A DNA stretch of 64,000 bases from NCBI RefSeq assembly GCF_900110105.1, contig NZ_FOCL01000001.1, positions 496,001 to 560,000 of the forward strand, read 5' to 3'. The DNA comes from Mucilaginibacter gossypiicola. GTDB taxonomy: Bacteria > Bacteroidota > Bacteroidia > Sphingobacteriales > Sphingobacteriaceae. Positions 35,636-44,384 of this stretch are shown in pieces; position 1 is the first letter of the stretch; each line of letters begins with the position of its first letter. Below the pieces are notes generated by a model that was given only the letters and a program-made list of their open reading frames with translations, ran no database searches and was not told where the DNA came from. Made by a program: the position numbers and the translations under genes.

Positions 35636-36690
35636 TACGCTGTACGTTGCAGTTCTATAATTTTTCCTTTCACATCGGTTTTAAAAAACGATGTAAATAT
35701 GTTTGTTAATGCTTCTGTTTCAATTAAAAACCCGTCGTGCCCATAAAACGAATCCAGTTCGGCAAAGGCTGCTTTCGGGATATGCCTGAACAGATATTGT
35801 TGCTCTTCTATAGGGAACAAAACATCTGAAGAGATACCGATAACCAAAGTTTTTGCCTTGATGAGGCTTAACGCTTTTTCAACACCATGACGACCGCGGC
35901 CAACATTGTGCGAGTCCATTACTTTGGTTAAATACCAATAGCTATAGGCATTAAAACGGTTCACCAGCTTTTGCCCCTGGTAATTTTGGTAAGTTGAGGC
36001 GCGAAAATCATCCTGTACAGTATCACCCTCTTCCTGCTGGGTAATGCCATAGGTTTTATAGGTACGATAGCTCAGTAACGCAATACTACGTGCTGCTTTT
36101 AAACCTTTCTGGCCACCATCAGGCGTGTTGGCATAAAAAGTACGATCAGCAGTAATAGCTAAACGCTGAGATTCATTAAAGGCAATACCCCATGGTGAAT
36201 GCTTGGCGTTGGTGGCTATCAGAATGAGGTTTTTGATCCGGTCGGGCTCAATAATGGCCCATTCCATAGCCTGCTGCCCCCCAAGGGAGCCGCCAATTAA
36301 TATATTAATGCTGTCAATCTGTAAATGACCGGCAAGTAGTTGATGCGCTTTAATCATATCCCTCGTAGTAAACTGGGGATAGGAGAGATAGTATGGCTGA
36401 CCGGTAACCGGATTAATGCTCAACGGACTGGTAGTGCCGTAAGGGGAACCCAAAATATTAGCGCAAACTATAAAATGCTCTTCAGGATTAATGAAGTAAC
36501 CTGTGCCCACAAGGCCTTTCCACCAGTCAAGCACATCGCTGTTGGCCGTAAGCGCATGGCAAACCCAAACAACGTTATTTTTTTCCTTATTTAACCTACC
36601 GTATGTATGAAAGCCTATCTCTAAACCTTCAATTGTACGGCCCGATTCAAATTCAAAAGTATCAGTGTATTTAAATATCTCCGCGTTCAT
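35635..36690 (-). CDS. metX: Homoserine O-acetyltransferase
   Basis: A 351-residue alpha/beta hydrolase-fold enzyme that makes O-acetylhomoserine from homoserine and acetyl-CoA. The nucleophile elbow is GGSLGGQQAMEWAI, and the closing His is in FYGHDGFLIE. HALTANSDVLDWWKGLVG and NILGSPYGTTSP are family landmarks. The start at 36690 (MNAEIFKYTD) is preferred over an ATG ten codons earlier that reads through a hairpin. It is coupled to hom downstream. Ninety bases with a strong hairpin separate it from metY upstream. Confidence 0.95.
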   Translation of the reverse strand: MNAEIFKYTDTFEFESGRTIEGLEIGFHTYGRLNKEKNNVVWVCHALTANSDVLDWWKGLVGTGYFINPEEHFIVCANILGSPYGTTSPLSINPVTGQPYYLSYPQFTTRDMIKAHQLLAGHLQIDSINILIGGSLGGQQAMEWAIIEPDRIKNLILIATNAKHSPWGIAFNESQRLAITADRTFYANTPDGGQKGLKAARSIALLSYRTYKTYGITQQEEGDTVQDDFRASTYQNYQGQKLVNRFNAYSYWYLTKVMDSHNVGRGRHGVEKALSLIKAKTLVIGISSDVLFPIEEQQYLFRHIPKAAFAELDSFYGHDGFLIETEALTNIFTSFFKTDVKGKIIELQRTA

Positions 36691-36708
36691 TCTGTTATTT
36701 GTTATTCC

Positions 36709-36738
36709 GGGGGCAACCAAAATTTTTGGTTGCTGCCC
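36709..36738 (-). repeat. Hairpin between metY and metX
   Basis: CAACCAAAA pairs with TTTTGGTTG, and the stem extends through a G-C pair to a CCC/GGG base after a two-base bulge. It lies 19 bases before the metX start on the transcript. There is no T-run. Likely an intercistronic processing or stability element, possibly a weak attenuator setting metY above metX-hom. Confidence 0.5.
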
Positions 36739-36780
36739 GTAATAACGTTTACTATATCACTTAAAAAAAACTATACATTG

Positions 36781-38139
<1,359 letters not shown>

Positions 38140-38186
38140 TTAAGATGGATTTTGATAAGCCGGTTTAGATGACCGGTTTAATAACA

Positions 38187-38220
38187 CACGCATTTTTCAG
38201 AGAATGAAAATAGCAGCGTG
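38187..38220 (-). promoter_or_regulatory. Hairpin just downstream of the leader ORF, candidate attenuator element
   Basis: On the transcript, CACGC pairs with GCGTG and ATTTTCA with TGAAAAT around TTCTC, with four unpaired bases on one side. It begins 7 bases after the leader ORF stop. No clean T-run follows. A second small stem (CCGGT/ACCGG, about 38159-38176) lies further on. Whether these form terminator and antiterminator alternatives needs folding. Confidence 0.4.
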
Positions 38221-38227
38221 CCAAGCA

Positions 38228-38338
38228 TCAACAGCAGCAACACATACAAATACAGCCAATAGGGGAGCTAATATTTTGTATATTACCGTTTGAGGTGTAA
38301 AAAGTGTTGTGTTGCGTAAATTTAATTAAACTTTTCAT
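38228..38338 (-). CDS. Leader peptide ending CICMCCCC, upstream of metY
   Basis: ATG at 38338, TGA at 38230-38228: 36 residues starting MKSLIKFTQHNTFY and ending in CICMCCCC directly before the stop. Six of the last eight residues are cysteine and one is methionine, coded by a mix of TGT and TGC. Such runs are the mark of attenuation leaders: ribosomes stall when the charged tRNA is scarce. The ORF lies after the SAM-I riboswitch and 127 bases before metY, the sulfhydrylase gene. Poly-Cys leader ORFs are known upstream of sulfur genes in mycobacteria; I know of none described in Bacteroidota after a SAM riboswitch. Translation is inferred. Confidence 0.65.
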   Translation of the reverse strand: MKSLIKFTQHNTFYTSNGNIQNISSPIGCICMCCCC

Positions 38339-38355
38339 GGTTATAAATTTATATT

Positions 38356-38375
38356 CCCCGGTGTTATTTGCCGGG
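38356..38375 (-). promoter_or_regulatory. Hairpin directly after the SAM aptamer, likely expression platform
   Basis: CCCGG and CCGGG pair across a 9-base loop immediately after the aptamer's 3' end and 18 bases before the leader ORF start. There is no T-run, so a terminator is unlikely. Control of leader translation, or of downstream folding, is more likely. Confidence 0.45.
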
Positions 38376-38376
38376 A

Positions 38377-38450
38377 CAGGAATTGGCACCTTCTTCAACA
38401 TTGAAGGGTTGCCAGCGGGTCATTGAGCCTGATCTCTCGCCGCTTCTTTA
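38377..38450 (-). ncRNA. SAM-I riboswitch aptamer
   Basis: On the minus strand the RNA reads AAGAAGCGGCGAGAGATCAGG, then CTCAATGACCCGCTGGCAACC, a hairpin arm (CTTCAATGTTGAAG), and GGTGCCAATTCC. These are the conserved core strings of the SAM-I class (GAGAG..., AUGACCC, GGCAACC, GGUGCCAAUUCC), in the right order and spacing. It sits 3' of a good promoter and upstream of metY, the expected target. SAM binding should shut the operon down. Confidence 0.9.
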
Positions 38451-38515
38451 TAAATCAAAACCCGAACTATGTGCGGAGTATTGATCGACCTTGGTATCGC
38501 TACCAAATAATGTTC

Positions 38516-38548
38516 CAAATATAACACGTTATTTGGTAATGTACCAAA
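38516..38548 (-). promoter_or_regulatory. Promoter of the metY operon
   Basis: Read on the minus strand: TTTG (38548-38545), 21 bases, TATATTTG (38523-38516). This matches the Bacteroidota consensus TTTG - 19 to 21 - TAnnTTTG. Transcription would begin about 8 bases on, roughly 60 bases before the SAM aptamer. ACCAAATAA / TTATTTGGT (38502-38537) forms an inverted repeat over the -7 region that could be an operator. Confidence 0.7.
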
Positions 38549-38560
38549 TTTTATTTCTTT

Positions 38561-38701
38561 TTAAGGTTAAAGGTTAAAGGCGAAAGGTAAAAGGTTTTCT
38601 TTTTGAAGTAAGCTAATTACTGGAAGAGTACCCAATATTTTATATCTATAAGGCGATACAGGTCTTACCTTTCGCCTTTTACCTTTGTCCTTTTACCTTA
38701 A
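38561..38701. repeat. Inverted repeat of AAAGG-type units flanking the metY promoter region
   Basis: The left arm 38561-38594 is built from TTAAGGTTAAAGG / CGAAAGGTAAAAGG. The right arm 38665-38701 is the inverse with the units in shuffled order. The right arm supplies the last codons and the stop of the cystathionine enzyme gene. It looks like an interspersed repeat element, not a gene. Confidence 0.6.
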
Positions 38702-39811
38702 TAACGCCTGCTCCATATCTGCTATCAAATCATCAATATGCTCCAGCCCAACAGAAACTCTCAGCAGGTTACGCGGTGTTTTGGTATCCGGACCTTCAAC
38801 GGTAGCGCGATGTTCTATAAGGCTTTCTACGCCGCCAAGACTCGTAGCTTTTATGAATAGCTTAAGCTTGTTAATGATGTTATGTGTATCATTTTCATCT
38901 CCCTTAACAATAAAGGACAACATGCCTCCAAAAGCCAGCATCTGATCTTTAGCAATATCATGCTGCGGGTGCGATGGCAAACCCGGATACATTACCTGTT
39001 CAACATTAGGATGCTGTTCAAGGTATTCGGCCAATAACTGTGCATTTTGTACGTGACCTTTTACGCGATACGGCAGGGTTTTTATACTGCGTACCAGATA
39101 ATAACAATCCATAGGTGAGGGGATAGCACCACCCATTTCCTGTACCTGACGGATCTTTGTCCACCAATCGTTTTTTTCGGCAGTGATTAAAACGCCCCCC
39201 ATCAAATCACTATGCCCACCGAAATATTTGGTAGCTGAATGCATTACCATATCTGCTCCTAAGTCAAAAGGCCGCTGGCAAATAGGGGTGGCAAAAGTGT
39301 TATCACATAAAACTTTAATGCCTTTTGATTTGGCAATGGCTACTACCTTTTTTATATCTGTGATTTTCAATAACGGATTTGAAGGCGTTTCTATCCATAT
39401 CAAACCAGTTTCGGGTTTAATATGTTGTTGTAAAACTTCGGTATCATTTACGTCGATAAAATCGAAAGTAAGGATCCCTGCAAAAAGGGTTTTAAGTTGG
39501 TTACGTAAGCCGTGATACATATCATCAGGAGCGATAATATGCGTACCCGGCTCAAGCGATTGAAATACCGACATGCCTGCAGCGTTGCCCGATGAAAACG
39601 CAGCTGCTTCAACACCACCTTCCAGTTTAGCCAGCACATGCTCCAGCGCATGGCGATTAGGGTTTGATGAGCGACTGTAAATATACCCCGCCGGAAAGCC
39701 ACCATCTTCACCACGCTCAAATGTGGTTGACATAATAATGGGTTGTATTACGGCCCTTGTTGCTTCATCAACGTGGTTGCCGGCATGTATAGCTATAGTT
39801 TCTGTTTTCAT
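38693..39811 (-). CDS. Cystathionine gamma-synthase/lyase family PLP enzyme
   Basis: A 372-residue PLP enzyme of trans-sulfuration. The N terminus (TETIAIHAGNHVDEATRAVI), YSRSSNPNRHALEHVLAKLE and the PLP lysine in MHSATKYFGGHSDLMGG show the family. The length fits cystathionine gamma-synthase, gamma-lyase or beta-lyase; these cannot be separated safely by eye. The stop and last codons lie within an AAAGG-type repeat arm. It is upstream of and on the same strand as metY, but that operon has its own promoter and riboswitch, so this gene is probably separate. It would link cysteine and homocysteine pools. Confidence 0.88.
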   Translation of the reverse strand: MKTETIAIHAGNHVDEATRAVIQPIIMSTTFERGEDGGFPAGYIYSRSSNPNRHALEHVLAKLEGGVEAAAFSSGNAAGMSVFQSLEPGTHIIAPDDMYHGLRNQLKTLFAGILTFDFIDVNDTEVLQQHIKPETGLIWIETPSNPLLKITDIKKVVAIAKSKGIKVLCDNTFATPICQRPFDLGADMVMHSATKYFGGHSDLMGGVLITAEKNDWWTKIRQVQEMGGAIPSPMDCYYLVRSIKTLPYRVKGHVQNAQLLAEYLEQHPNVEQVMYPGLPSHPQHDIAKDQMLAFGGMLSFIVKGDENDTHNIINKLKLFIKATSLGGVESLIEHRATVEGPDTKTPRNLLRVSVGLEHIDDLIADMEQALLR

Positions 39812-39908
39812 TGGTATTTGTGCTTATCGCCCAAAGTAAAAAAGAATATTTGTTATTAATTGTAGCGTTTTTTTCTTTTTATCCGAATAGGCTGTAAAAC
39901 CTATCCGC

Positions 39909-40427
39909 ATGAAAAAAACCTTTATCCTGATCCTGCTTGCTACAACCAGCTTTATAGCCTGCAAAAAAGATGCTAACGAAACAGCTTACGACAAAAGCTA
40001 TAAGGTGTGGCAAAACTTTAAAACTGAAAGTAAAAACACATACAGCTACACAGTTAATGCCGGGTCTGTATTCGGTTATGGATCCGAAACAAAAATTATT
40101 GTGCAAAACGGCGTGGTGGTAGGGCGAGATTTTCTATCATATACTTTAGAGCAAAATCCCAACAGCGCTCCTACTAAAAAAATAAGGGAACAGTGGCAGG
40201 AAGATAAAACATCATTAGGGCAGCATAATTCTGGTGCGTCATTACTTACGCTCGACCAGGTTTATCAAAAAGCAAAAACCGAATGGCTTGCGGCTGATAA
40301 GAAAAAGAATACCATTTATTTTGAAACCAACAATAATGGTATGATATCAGGCGCCAGTTATGTGCCCAATGGTTGCCAGGACGATTGCTCAATAGGGATC
40401 TCCATCAGTGAGATCAAAGCACTGTAA
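39909..40427 (+). CDS. Lipoprotein of unknown function
   Basis: A 172-residue protein with an SpII signal: MKKTFILILLATTSFIACKK, the lipid-modified Cys at residue 18. The mature part starts with a charged spacer (KKDANETAYDKSYK) and then a beta-rich domain containing YSYTVNAGSVFGYGSETKI and IYFETNNNGMISGASYVP. There are two cysteines near the end (NGCQDDCS), possibly a disulfide. It resembles small DUF6174-like lipoproteins. It stands alone, divergent from the cystathionine gene. Confidence 0.7.
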   Translation: MKKTFILILLATTSFIACKKDANETAYDKSYKVWQNFKTESKNTYSYTVNAGSVFGYGSETKIIVQNGVVVGRDFLSYTLEQNPNSAPTKKIREQWQEDKTSLGQHNSGASLLTLDQVYQKAKTEWLAADKKKNTIYFETNNNGMISGASYVPNGCQDDCSIGISISEIKAL

Positions 40428-40516
40428 CCTTAATGTAATTTACCACGAAATTTGGCCGATATGTGTCATAACGCATATTACTTTTATGCTTTTTTGTACA
40501 TTTGGCCAAATTTATA

Positions 40517-41713
40517 ATGATGCAAAATTCAGATAATTTACAGGTATTGCTACAGGATCCGAATTTATCTGCTGACTTAAAGCACATTGCCCAAAAGGTA
40601 CTAAATAAACAACGCATCACTTTTGATGAAGGCGTTTTGCTTTATGAGCAGGGCGAGCTTGGATATCTTGGCGCTTTAGCCAATCACATCCGCGAAGAGC
40701 GCCACGGCGATAAAACTTATTTTAATCGTAACTTTCATATTGAGCCAACCAATCTTTGCGTTTACGACTGCAAATTTTGTTCATACTCACGCCTGCTGAA
40801 ACAAAAATCAGAAGGATGGGAGTACACCATGGATGAAATGTTTAACATGGTTGCCAAATATGACGGCGAACCGGTTACAGAGGTTCACATTGTAGGCGGA
40901 GTATTACCGCAATATGATGTACCTTTTTACCAGGAACTTTTTGCCCGCATCCGTGCACACCGTCCGGAATTGCATATCAAGGCGTTAACCCCGGTTGAAT
41001 ATCACTACATCTTTAAAAAGGCCAAAATTGACTACGCTACAGGCATGCGCCTCATGCAGGAAGCAGGTCTGGATTCTATCCCCGGCGGCGGTGCCGAAAT
41101 TTTTGATTCGGAGATCAGGGATCAGATCTCGAAGGATAAATGTACTGCCGATCAGTGGCTGGCTATTCATGAAGAGTGGCACAAGCTTGGTGGCCGTTCA
41201 AACGCTACCATGCTTTACGGACATATCGAAGAATACAGGCACCGTGTAGATCATATGGAGCGCCTGCGTCAGTTGCAGGACAAAACAGGTGGTTTTCAGA
41301 CATTCATTCCGCTTAAGTTCCGTAATAAGGATAACCAGATGTCGCATGTGCCCGAGGTTTCTGTGATTGAAGATTTGCGTAATTATGCCGTGGCCCGTAT
41401 CTACCTGGATAACTTTGATCATATTAAAGCTTACTGGGCTATGATTAGCCGTACCACTGCGCAGCTTTCGCTTAACTTTGGCGTTGACGATATTGATGGC
41501 ACGCTTGATGATACCACCAAAATCTACTCAATGGCCGGTGCCGAAGAACAACACCCAGGCATGAGTACTAAACAGGTGGTAGAGTTAATTAAACATGTAG
41601 GCCGGCAACCCATCGAACGTGATACTTTGTATAATGTGGTGACGGATTATACCAACTTTGTGTTTGGCGATGAGCCTAAGCCTCAGTATTACAAGTTACC
41701 GGTTATTAATTAG
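40517..41713 (+). CDS. mqnE: Aminofutalosine synthase
   Basis: A 398-residue radical SAM enzyme of the futalosine menaquinone pathway, joining SAM-derived adenosyl to the product of MqnA. The [4Fe-4S] motif is C81-VYD-C85-KF-C88, followed by SYSRLLKQ, and the C-terminal part has RTTAQLSLNFGVDDIDGT. The start is set at ATG 40517; an in-frame TTG five codons earlier lies in the -7 element TACATTTG (40497-40504), which suggests a leader of only a few bases. It forms a group with the phosphatase at 41814 and mqnA at 42454. Confidence 0.93.
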   Translation: MMQNSDNLQVLLQDPNLSADLKHIAQKVLNKQRITFDEGVLLYEQGELGYLGALANHIREERHGDKTYFNRNFHIEPTNLCVYDCKFCSYSRLLKQKSEGWEYTMDEMFNMVAKYDGEPVTEVHIVGGVLPQYDVPFYQELFARIRAHRPELHIKALTPVEYHYIFKKAKIDYATGMRLMQEAGLDSIPGGGAEIFDSEIRDQISKDKCTADQWLAIHEEWHKLGGRSNATMLYGHIEEYRHRVDHMERLRQLQDKTGGFQTFIPLKFRNKDNQMSHVPEVSVIEDLRNYAVARIYLDNFDHIKAYWAMISRTTAQLSLNFGVDDIDGTLDDTTKIYSMAGAEEQHPGMSTKQVVELIKHVGRQPIERDTLYNVVTDYTNFVFGDEPKPQYYKLPVIN

Positions 41714-41805
41714 CAAAAAGCTTAAGGCTGAAAGCCCAAAGCAAAACGACAATAAAATTATTCAACAAGCAAAAAGCTTTAAGCCTTATGCTTTTAGCTT
41801 TCAGC
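41713..41805. repeat. AAAGC-type inverted/direct repeat
   Basis: GCAAAAAGCTTAAGGCTGAAAGC from 41713 is answered by an inverted copy made of GCTTTAAGCC, TTATGCTTTTAGC, TTTCAGC up to 41805. The start of the second arm also repeats GCAAAAAGCTT directly. It begins at the mqnE stop codon and ends 9 bases before the next start codon. Confidence 0.5.
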
Positions 41806-41813
41806 TCAAAAAA

Positions 41814-42443
41814 ATGATACAAAAAACCTTATATATAGTACGTCACGGTCAAACCGAGTATAATAAACTTGGTATTATACAGGGCCGCGGGGTTGATACC
41901 GATTTAAATGCCGAAGGACGCAAGCAAGCCTGCCAGTTTTATGAGGCTTATAAAACTGTTCAGTTTGATAAGATCTACATATCAGCACTAAAGCGTACGC
42001 AACAAAGTATTCAGCCTTTTATTGACCTCGGTATTCCCTTCGAAAAGCTTTCGGGTTTGGATGAGCTGGCCTGGGGCATTCATGAAGGCCAGGCACCCAC
42101 AACTGATAATAAGGCAGCTTTTCTGCAGATCATGCGCGATTGGCTGGACGGAAAACTCGACAGTAAATTTGAAGGCGGCGAAAGTCCGCTCGAGGTTGAA
42201 GTACGTCAACGCGAGGCCATGAAGGTGATCATGAGCCATCCCGAAGAAAAAACGGTGCTTATATGTATGCATGGCCGTGCTTTGCGCCTGTTGCTTTGCA
42301 TCCTCACCGGCAAGCCATTATCCGAAATGGACGCTTTTCCGCACCAAAACCTCGTGCTATATAAGGTGACCTACGACGGTGAAAAATTTGAGGTCGCCGA
42401 CTTCAACAACGCCGAACATCTAAAACATTCAGAAGAACAGTAA
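41814..42443 (+). CDS. Histidine phosphatase family protein
   Basis: A 209-residue phosphoglycerate-mutase-like phosphatase. The catalytic RHG motif is at IVRHGQTEYN (residues 8-17), and the second His is in CMHGRALRLLLCIL. Acid/base residues lie in LSGLDELAWGIHEG. The ATG at 41814 (MIQKTLYIVRHG) is chosen because the longer frame reads through the end of mqnE and the repeat. The substrate is unknown; members act on sugar phosphates, cobalamin intermediates and others. A position between mqnE and mqnA suggests a shared transcript but no known step needs it. Confidence 0.88.
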   Translation: MIQKTLYIVRHGQTEYNKLGIIQGRGVDTDLNAEGRKQACQFYEAYKTVQFDKIYISALKRTQQSIQPFIDLGIPFEKLSGLDELAWGIHEGQAPTTDNKAAFLQIMRDWLDGKLDSKFEGGESPLEVEVRQREAMKVIMSHPEEKTVLICMHGRALRLLLCILTGKPLSEMDAFPHQNLVLYKVTYDGEKFEVADFNNAEHLKHSEEQ

Positions 42444-42453
42444 TAGCGAATTT

Positions 42454-43197
42454 GTGAACAAGATCAGAATATCAGCAGTAAGCTACACTAACACCAAACC
42501 CTTTTTATACGGCATTCAACATACCGACATTATTAATAAAATAGACCTAAGCCTCGACATTCCGTCGGATTGTGCTCAAAAACTCATCGACGATGTGGTT
42601 GATATCGGTCTTATCCCTGTTGCAGCAGCTTTGAGCTTACCACAATGGGAAATTGTTTCTGATTACTGCATTGGTGCAGTAGGCGCGGTAAACTCAGTTT
42701 TTATTTTCAGCAATTGTGACATTAATGATGTAACTGCTATTCAGCTCGATCCGCAGTCACGCTCATCAAATAATCTTGCCCGCGTTTTGCTTAAAAACCA
42801 CTGGCAGGTAAATCCGGAACAGGTTACCAATGCGCCGGATTATGCTCAATCAACAGATGAGTACACCGCTTTTGTACAAATAGGCGATCGTACTTTCGGC
42901 AAAAAGCAACAATATAAATACGTTTACGACCTTGCCGAAGAATGGCAAAAGATGACCGGTCTGCCTTTTACGTTTGCGGCCTGGATAGCCAACAAGCCTA
43001 TTCCGCAGGATTTTATGGATGAGTTTAATGCATCGTTAAAATACGGTCTTGACCACCGCGAAGAGTTGTTTAAAGAATTGACCATGCGCGATGATTTTGA
43101 CCTGGTTGATTATCTGATGGTTAAAATAGATTATGATTTAACAGCAGATAAGAAGAAAGCCTTATATATGTTTCATGATTATATAAAGACATTATAA
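42454..43197 (+). CDS. mqnA: Chorismate dehydratase (menaquinone biosynthesis)
   Basis: A 247-residue enzyme that turns chorismate into 3-[(1-carboxyvinyl)oxy]benzoate, the entry to the futalosine pathway. It has the periplasmic-binding-protein-like fold of MqnA/MqnD: RISAVSYTNTKPFLYGIQH at the start, DVVDIGLIPVAAALSL, and GAVGAVNSVFIFSNC. GTG start at 42454, ten bases after the phosphatase stop. With mqnE 1 kb upstream it confirms the futalosine route in this organism. mqnB, mqnC and mqnD are not in the window. Confidence 0.92.
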   Translation: MNKIRISAVSYTNTKPFLYGIQHTDIINKIDLSLDIPSDCAQKLIDDVVDIGLIPVAAALSLPQWEIVSDYCIGAVGAVNSVFIFSNCDINDVTAIQLDPQSRSSNNLARVLLKNHWQVNPEQVTNAPDYAQSTDEYTAFVQIGDRTFGKKQQYKYVYDLAEEWQKMTGLPFTFAAWIANKPIPQDFMDEFNASLKYGLDHREELFKELTMRDDFDLVDYLMVKIDYDLTADKKKALYMFHDYIKTL

Positions 43198-43202
43198 GCT
43201 CC

Positions 43203-43286
43203 GAGCCGGGGTTTACGTGGATTTTCAGGATTACCGGATCACAATTGTATGGTTATGTAATCTTTCAATCACATAAATCCCGGTTC
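43203..43286. repeat. Imperfect 84-base palindrome
   Basis: The two halves mirror each other around CAATTG (43242-43247): GAGCCGGGGTTTACGTG against CACATAAATCCCGGTTC, with further matches inward (GATTAC and its inverse). It lies directly after mqnA. Mutated arms of this kind are typical of dispersed, possibly mobile, intergenic repeats; it may also act as a transcription end. Confidence 0.55.
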
Positions 43287-43346
43287 ATATAAAAACAATT
43301 CTCCACTCAATTCAATTGCTTATCTTAAACACAAAAACGTTTATCT

Positions 43347-44159
43347 ATGAGCAATACCCCCCAACTATTAAAAGGACAAGCAGCACTTGTGACCGGCGCC
43401 GATAGCGGCATCGGCAAAGGCGTTGCACTGGCTATGGCTGCGGCCGGTGCTAAACTCCTGATTAACTATGCACATAATAAGGCCGCGGCTGATGATGTCG
43501 TGAGTCAGATCAAAGCCTTTGGCGGCGATGCATTTGCATTCCAGGCCGATGTAAGTCATGAAGAGGAAGTAAAAGCCATGTTTGCTGAAATATTTAAGCA
43601 ATATGGTACCATTGATATCCTGGTGAATAATGCAGGCTTACAAAAAGATTCCAAATTTGTTGACATGACGCTTGACGACTGGAATAAAGTGATCAGTATT
43701 AACTTAACCGGGCAGTTCCTGTGCGCCCGGGAGGCAGCCAGGGAGTTTATAAAACGGGGTGTTATTGAAGAAAAAAGCAAGGCTGCGGGCAAAATTATTT
43801 GCATGAGCAGCGTGCATGAAGTTATCCCATGGGCCGGACATGTAAACTATGCAGCCAGCAAAGGCGGCATTATGATGTTTATGAAAAGTATAGCACAGGA
43901 GCTTGCCCCACATAAGATCAGGGTAAACGGCATAGGACCGGGAGCTATACAAACGCCTATTAATAAAGAAGCCTGGGAAACACCAGATGCGTTAGATAAA
44001 TTGCTGACGCTCATTCCATACAACCGCATTGGTCAGCCCGATGATATCGGAAAACTGGCAGTTTGGCTGGCATCTGATGAGTCGGATTATGTTACAGGGG
44101 TAACAATTTTTGCAGATGGGGGCATGACTTTATACCCGGGCTTTGCAGATAACGGCTAA
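43347..44159 (+). CDS. Short-chain dehydrogenase, glucose 1-dehydrogenase-like
   Basis: A 270-residue SDR enzyme. The cofactor motif TGADSGIGKGVALAMAA is at residues 16-32, the NNAG motif is at VNNAGLQ, Ser in CMSSVHE and YxxxK in NYAASKGG form the active site. SDRs of this type resemble glucose/sugar 1-dehydrogenases, using NAD(P). The exact substrate cannot be read. It is a single gene flanked by a repeat and a terminator. Confidence 0.88.
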   Translation: MSNTPQLLKGQAALVTGADSGIGKGVALAMAAAGAKLLINYAHNKAAADDVVSQIKAFGGDAFAFQADVSHEEEVKAMFAEIFKQYGTIDILVNNAGLQKDSKFVDMTLDDWNKVISINLTGQFLCAREAAREFIKRGVIEEKSKAAGKIICMSSVHEVIPWAGHVNYAASKGGIMMFMKSIAQELAPHKIRVNGIGPGAIQTPINKEAWETPDALDKLLTLIPYNRIGQPDDIGKLAVWLASDESDYVTGVTIFADGGMTLYPGFADNG

Positions 44160-44198
44160 ATGACATTTTCATGACAACATAAATCGGTTTAGCAAACT

Positions 44199-44225
44199 AA
44201 AAACGCCATTAATTGGCGTTTTTTC
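44199..44225 (+). terminator. Intrinsic terminator
   Basis: AAAACGCCA, a 5-base loop, then TGGCGTTTTTT with a T-run, 40 bases after the SDR stop. Confidence 0.85.
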
Positions 44226-44326
44226 TTTTAGATATTGTAAAATATACACTAAGGTCATTGATAAAATTTAAATTTTAAGGCTACAAAAGGCTATAATTAT
44301 TAAATATTCATAAAAGTTTCGGAAAA

Positions 44327-44358
44327 TTTTAAATATTGATAAGTACACTGTATTTTTG
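44327..44358 (+). promoter_or_regulatory. Promoter of the secreted 158-residue protein
   Basis: A perfect -7 element TATTTTTG lies at 44351-44358, 26 bases before the ATG. The -33 position holds TTTT (44327-44330, 20 bases upstream) and not TTTG. Confidence 0.5.
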
Positions 44359-44384
44359 TTGCAGGATTTAAAATTTAAACGAAC

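Noticed and set aside
38187..38220. A plain intrinsic terminator in the metY leader
   Set aside because: The stem is interrupted and lacks a T-run on the minus strand; kept only as a candidate regulatory hairpin.
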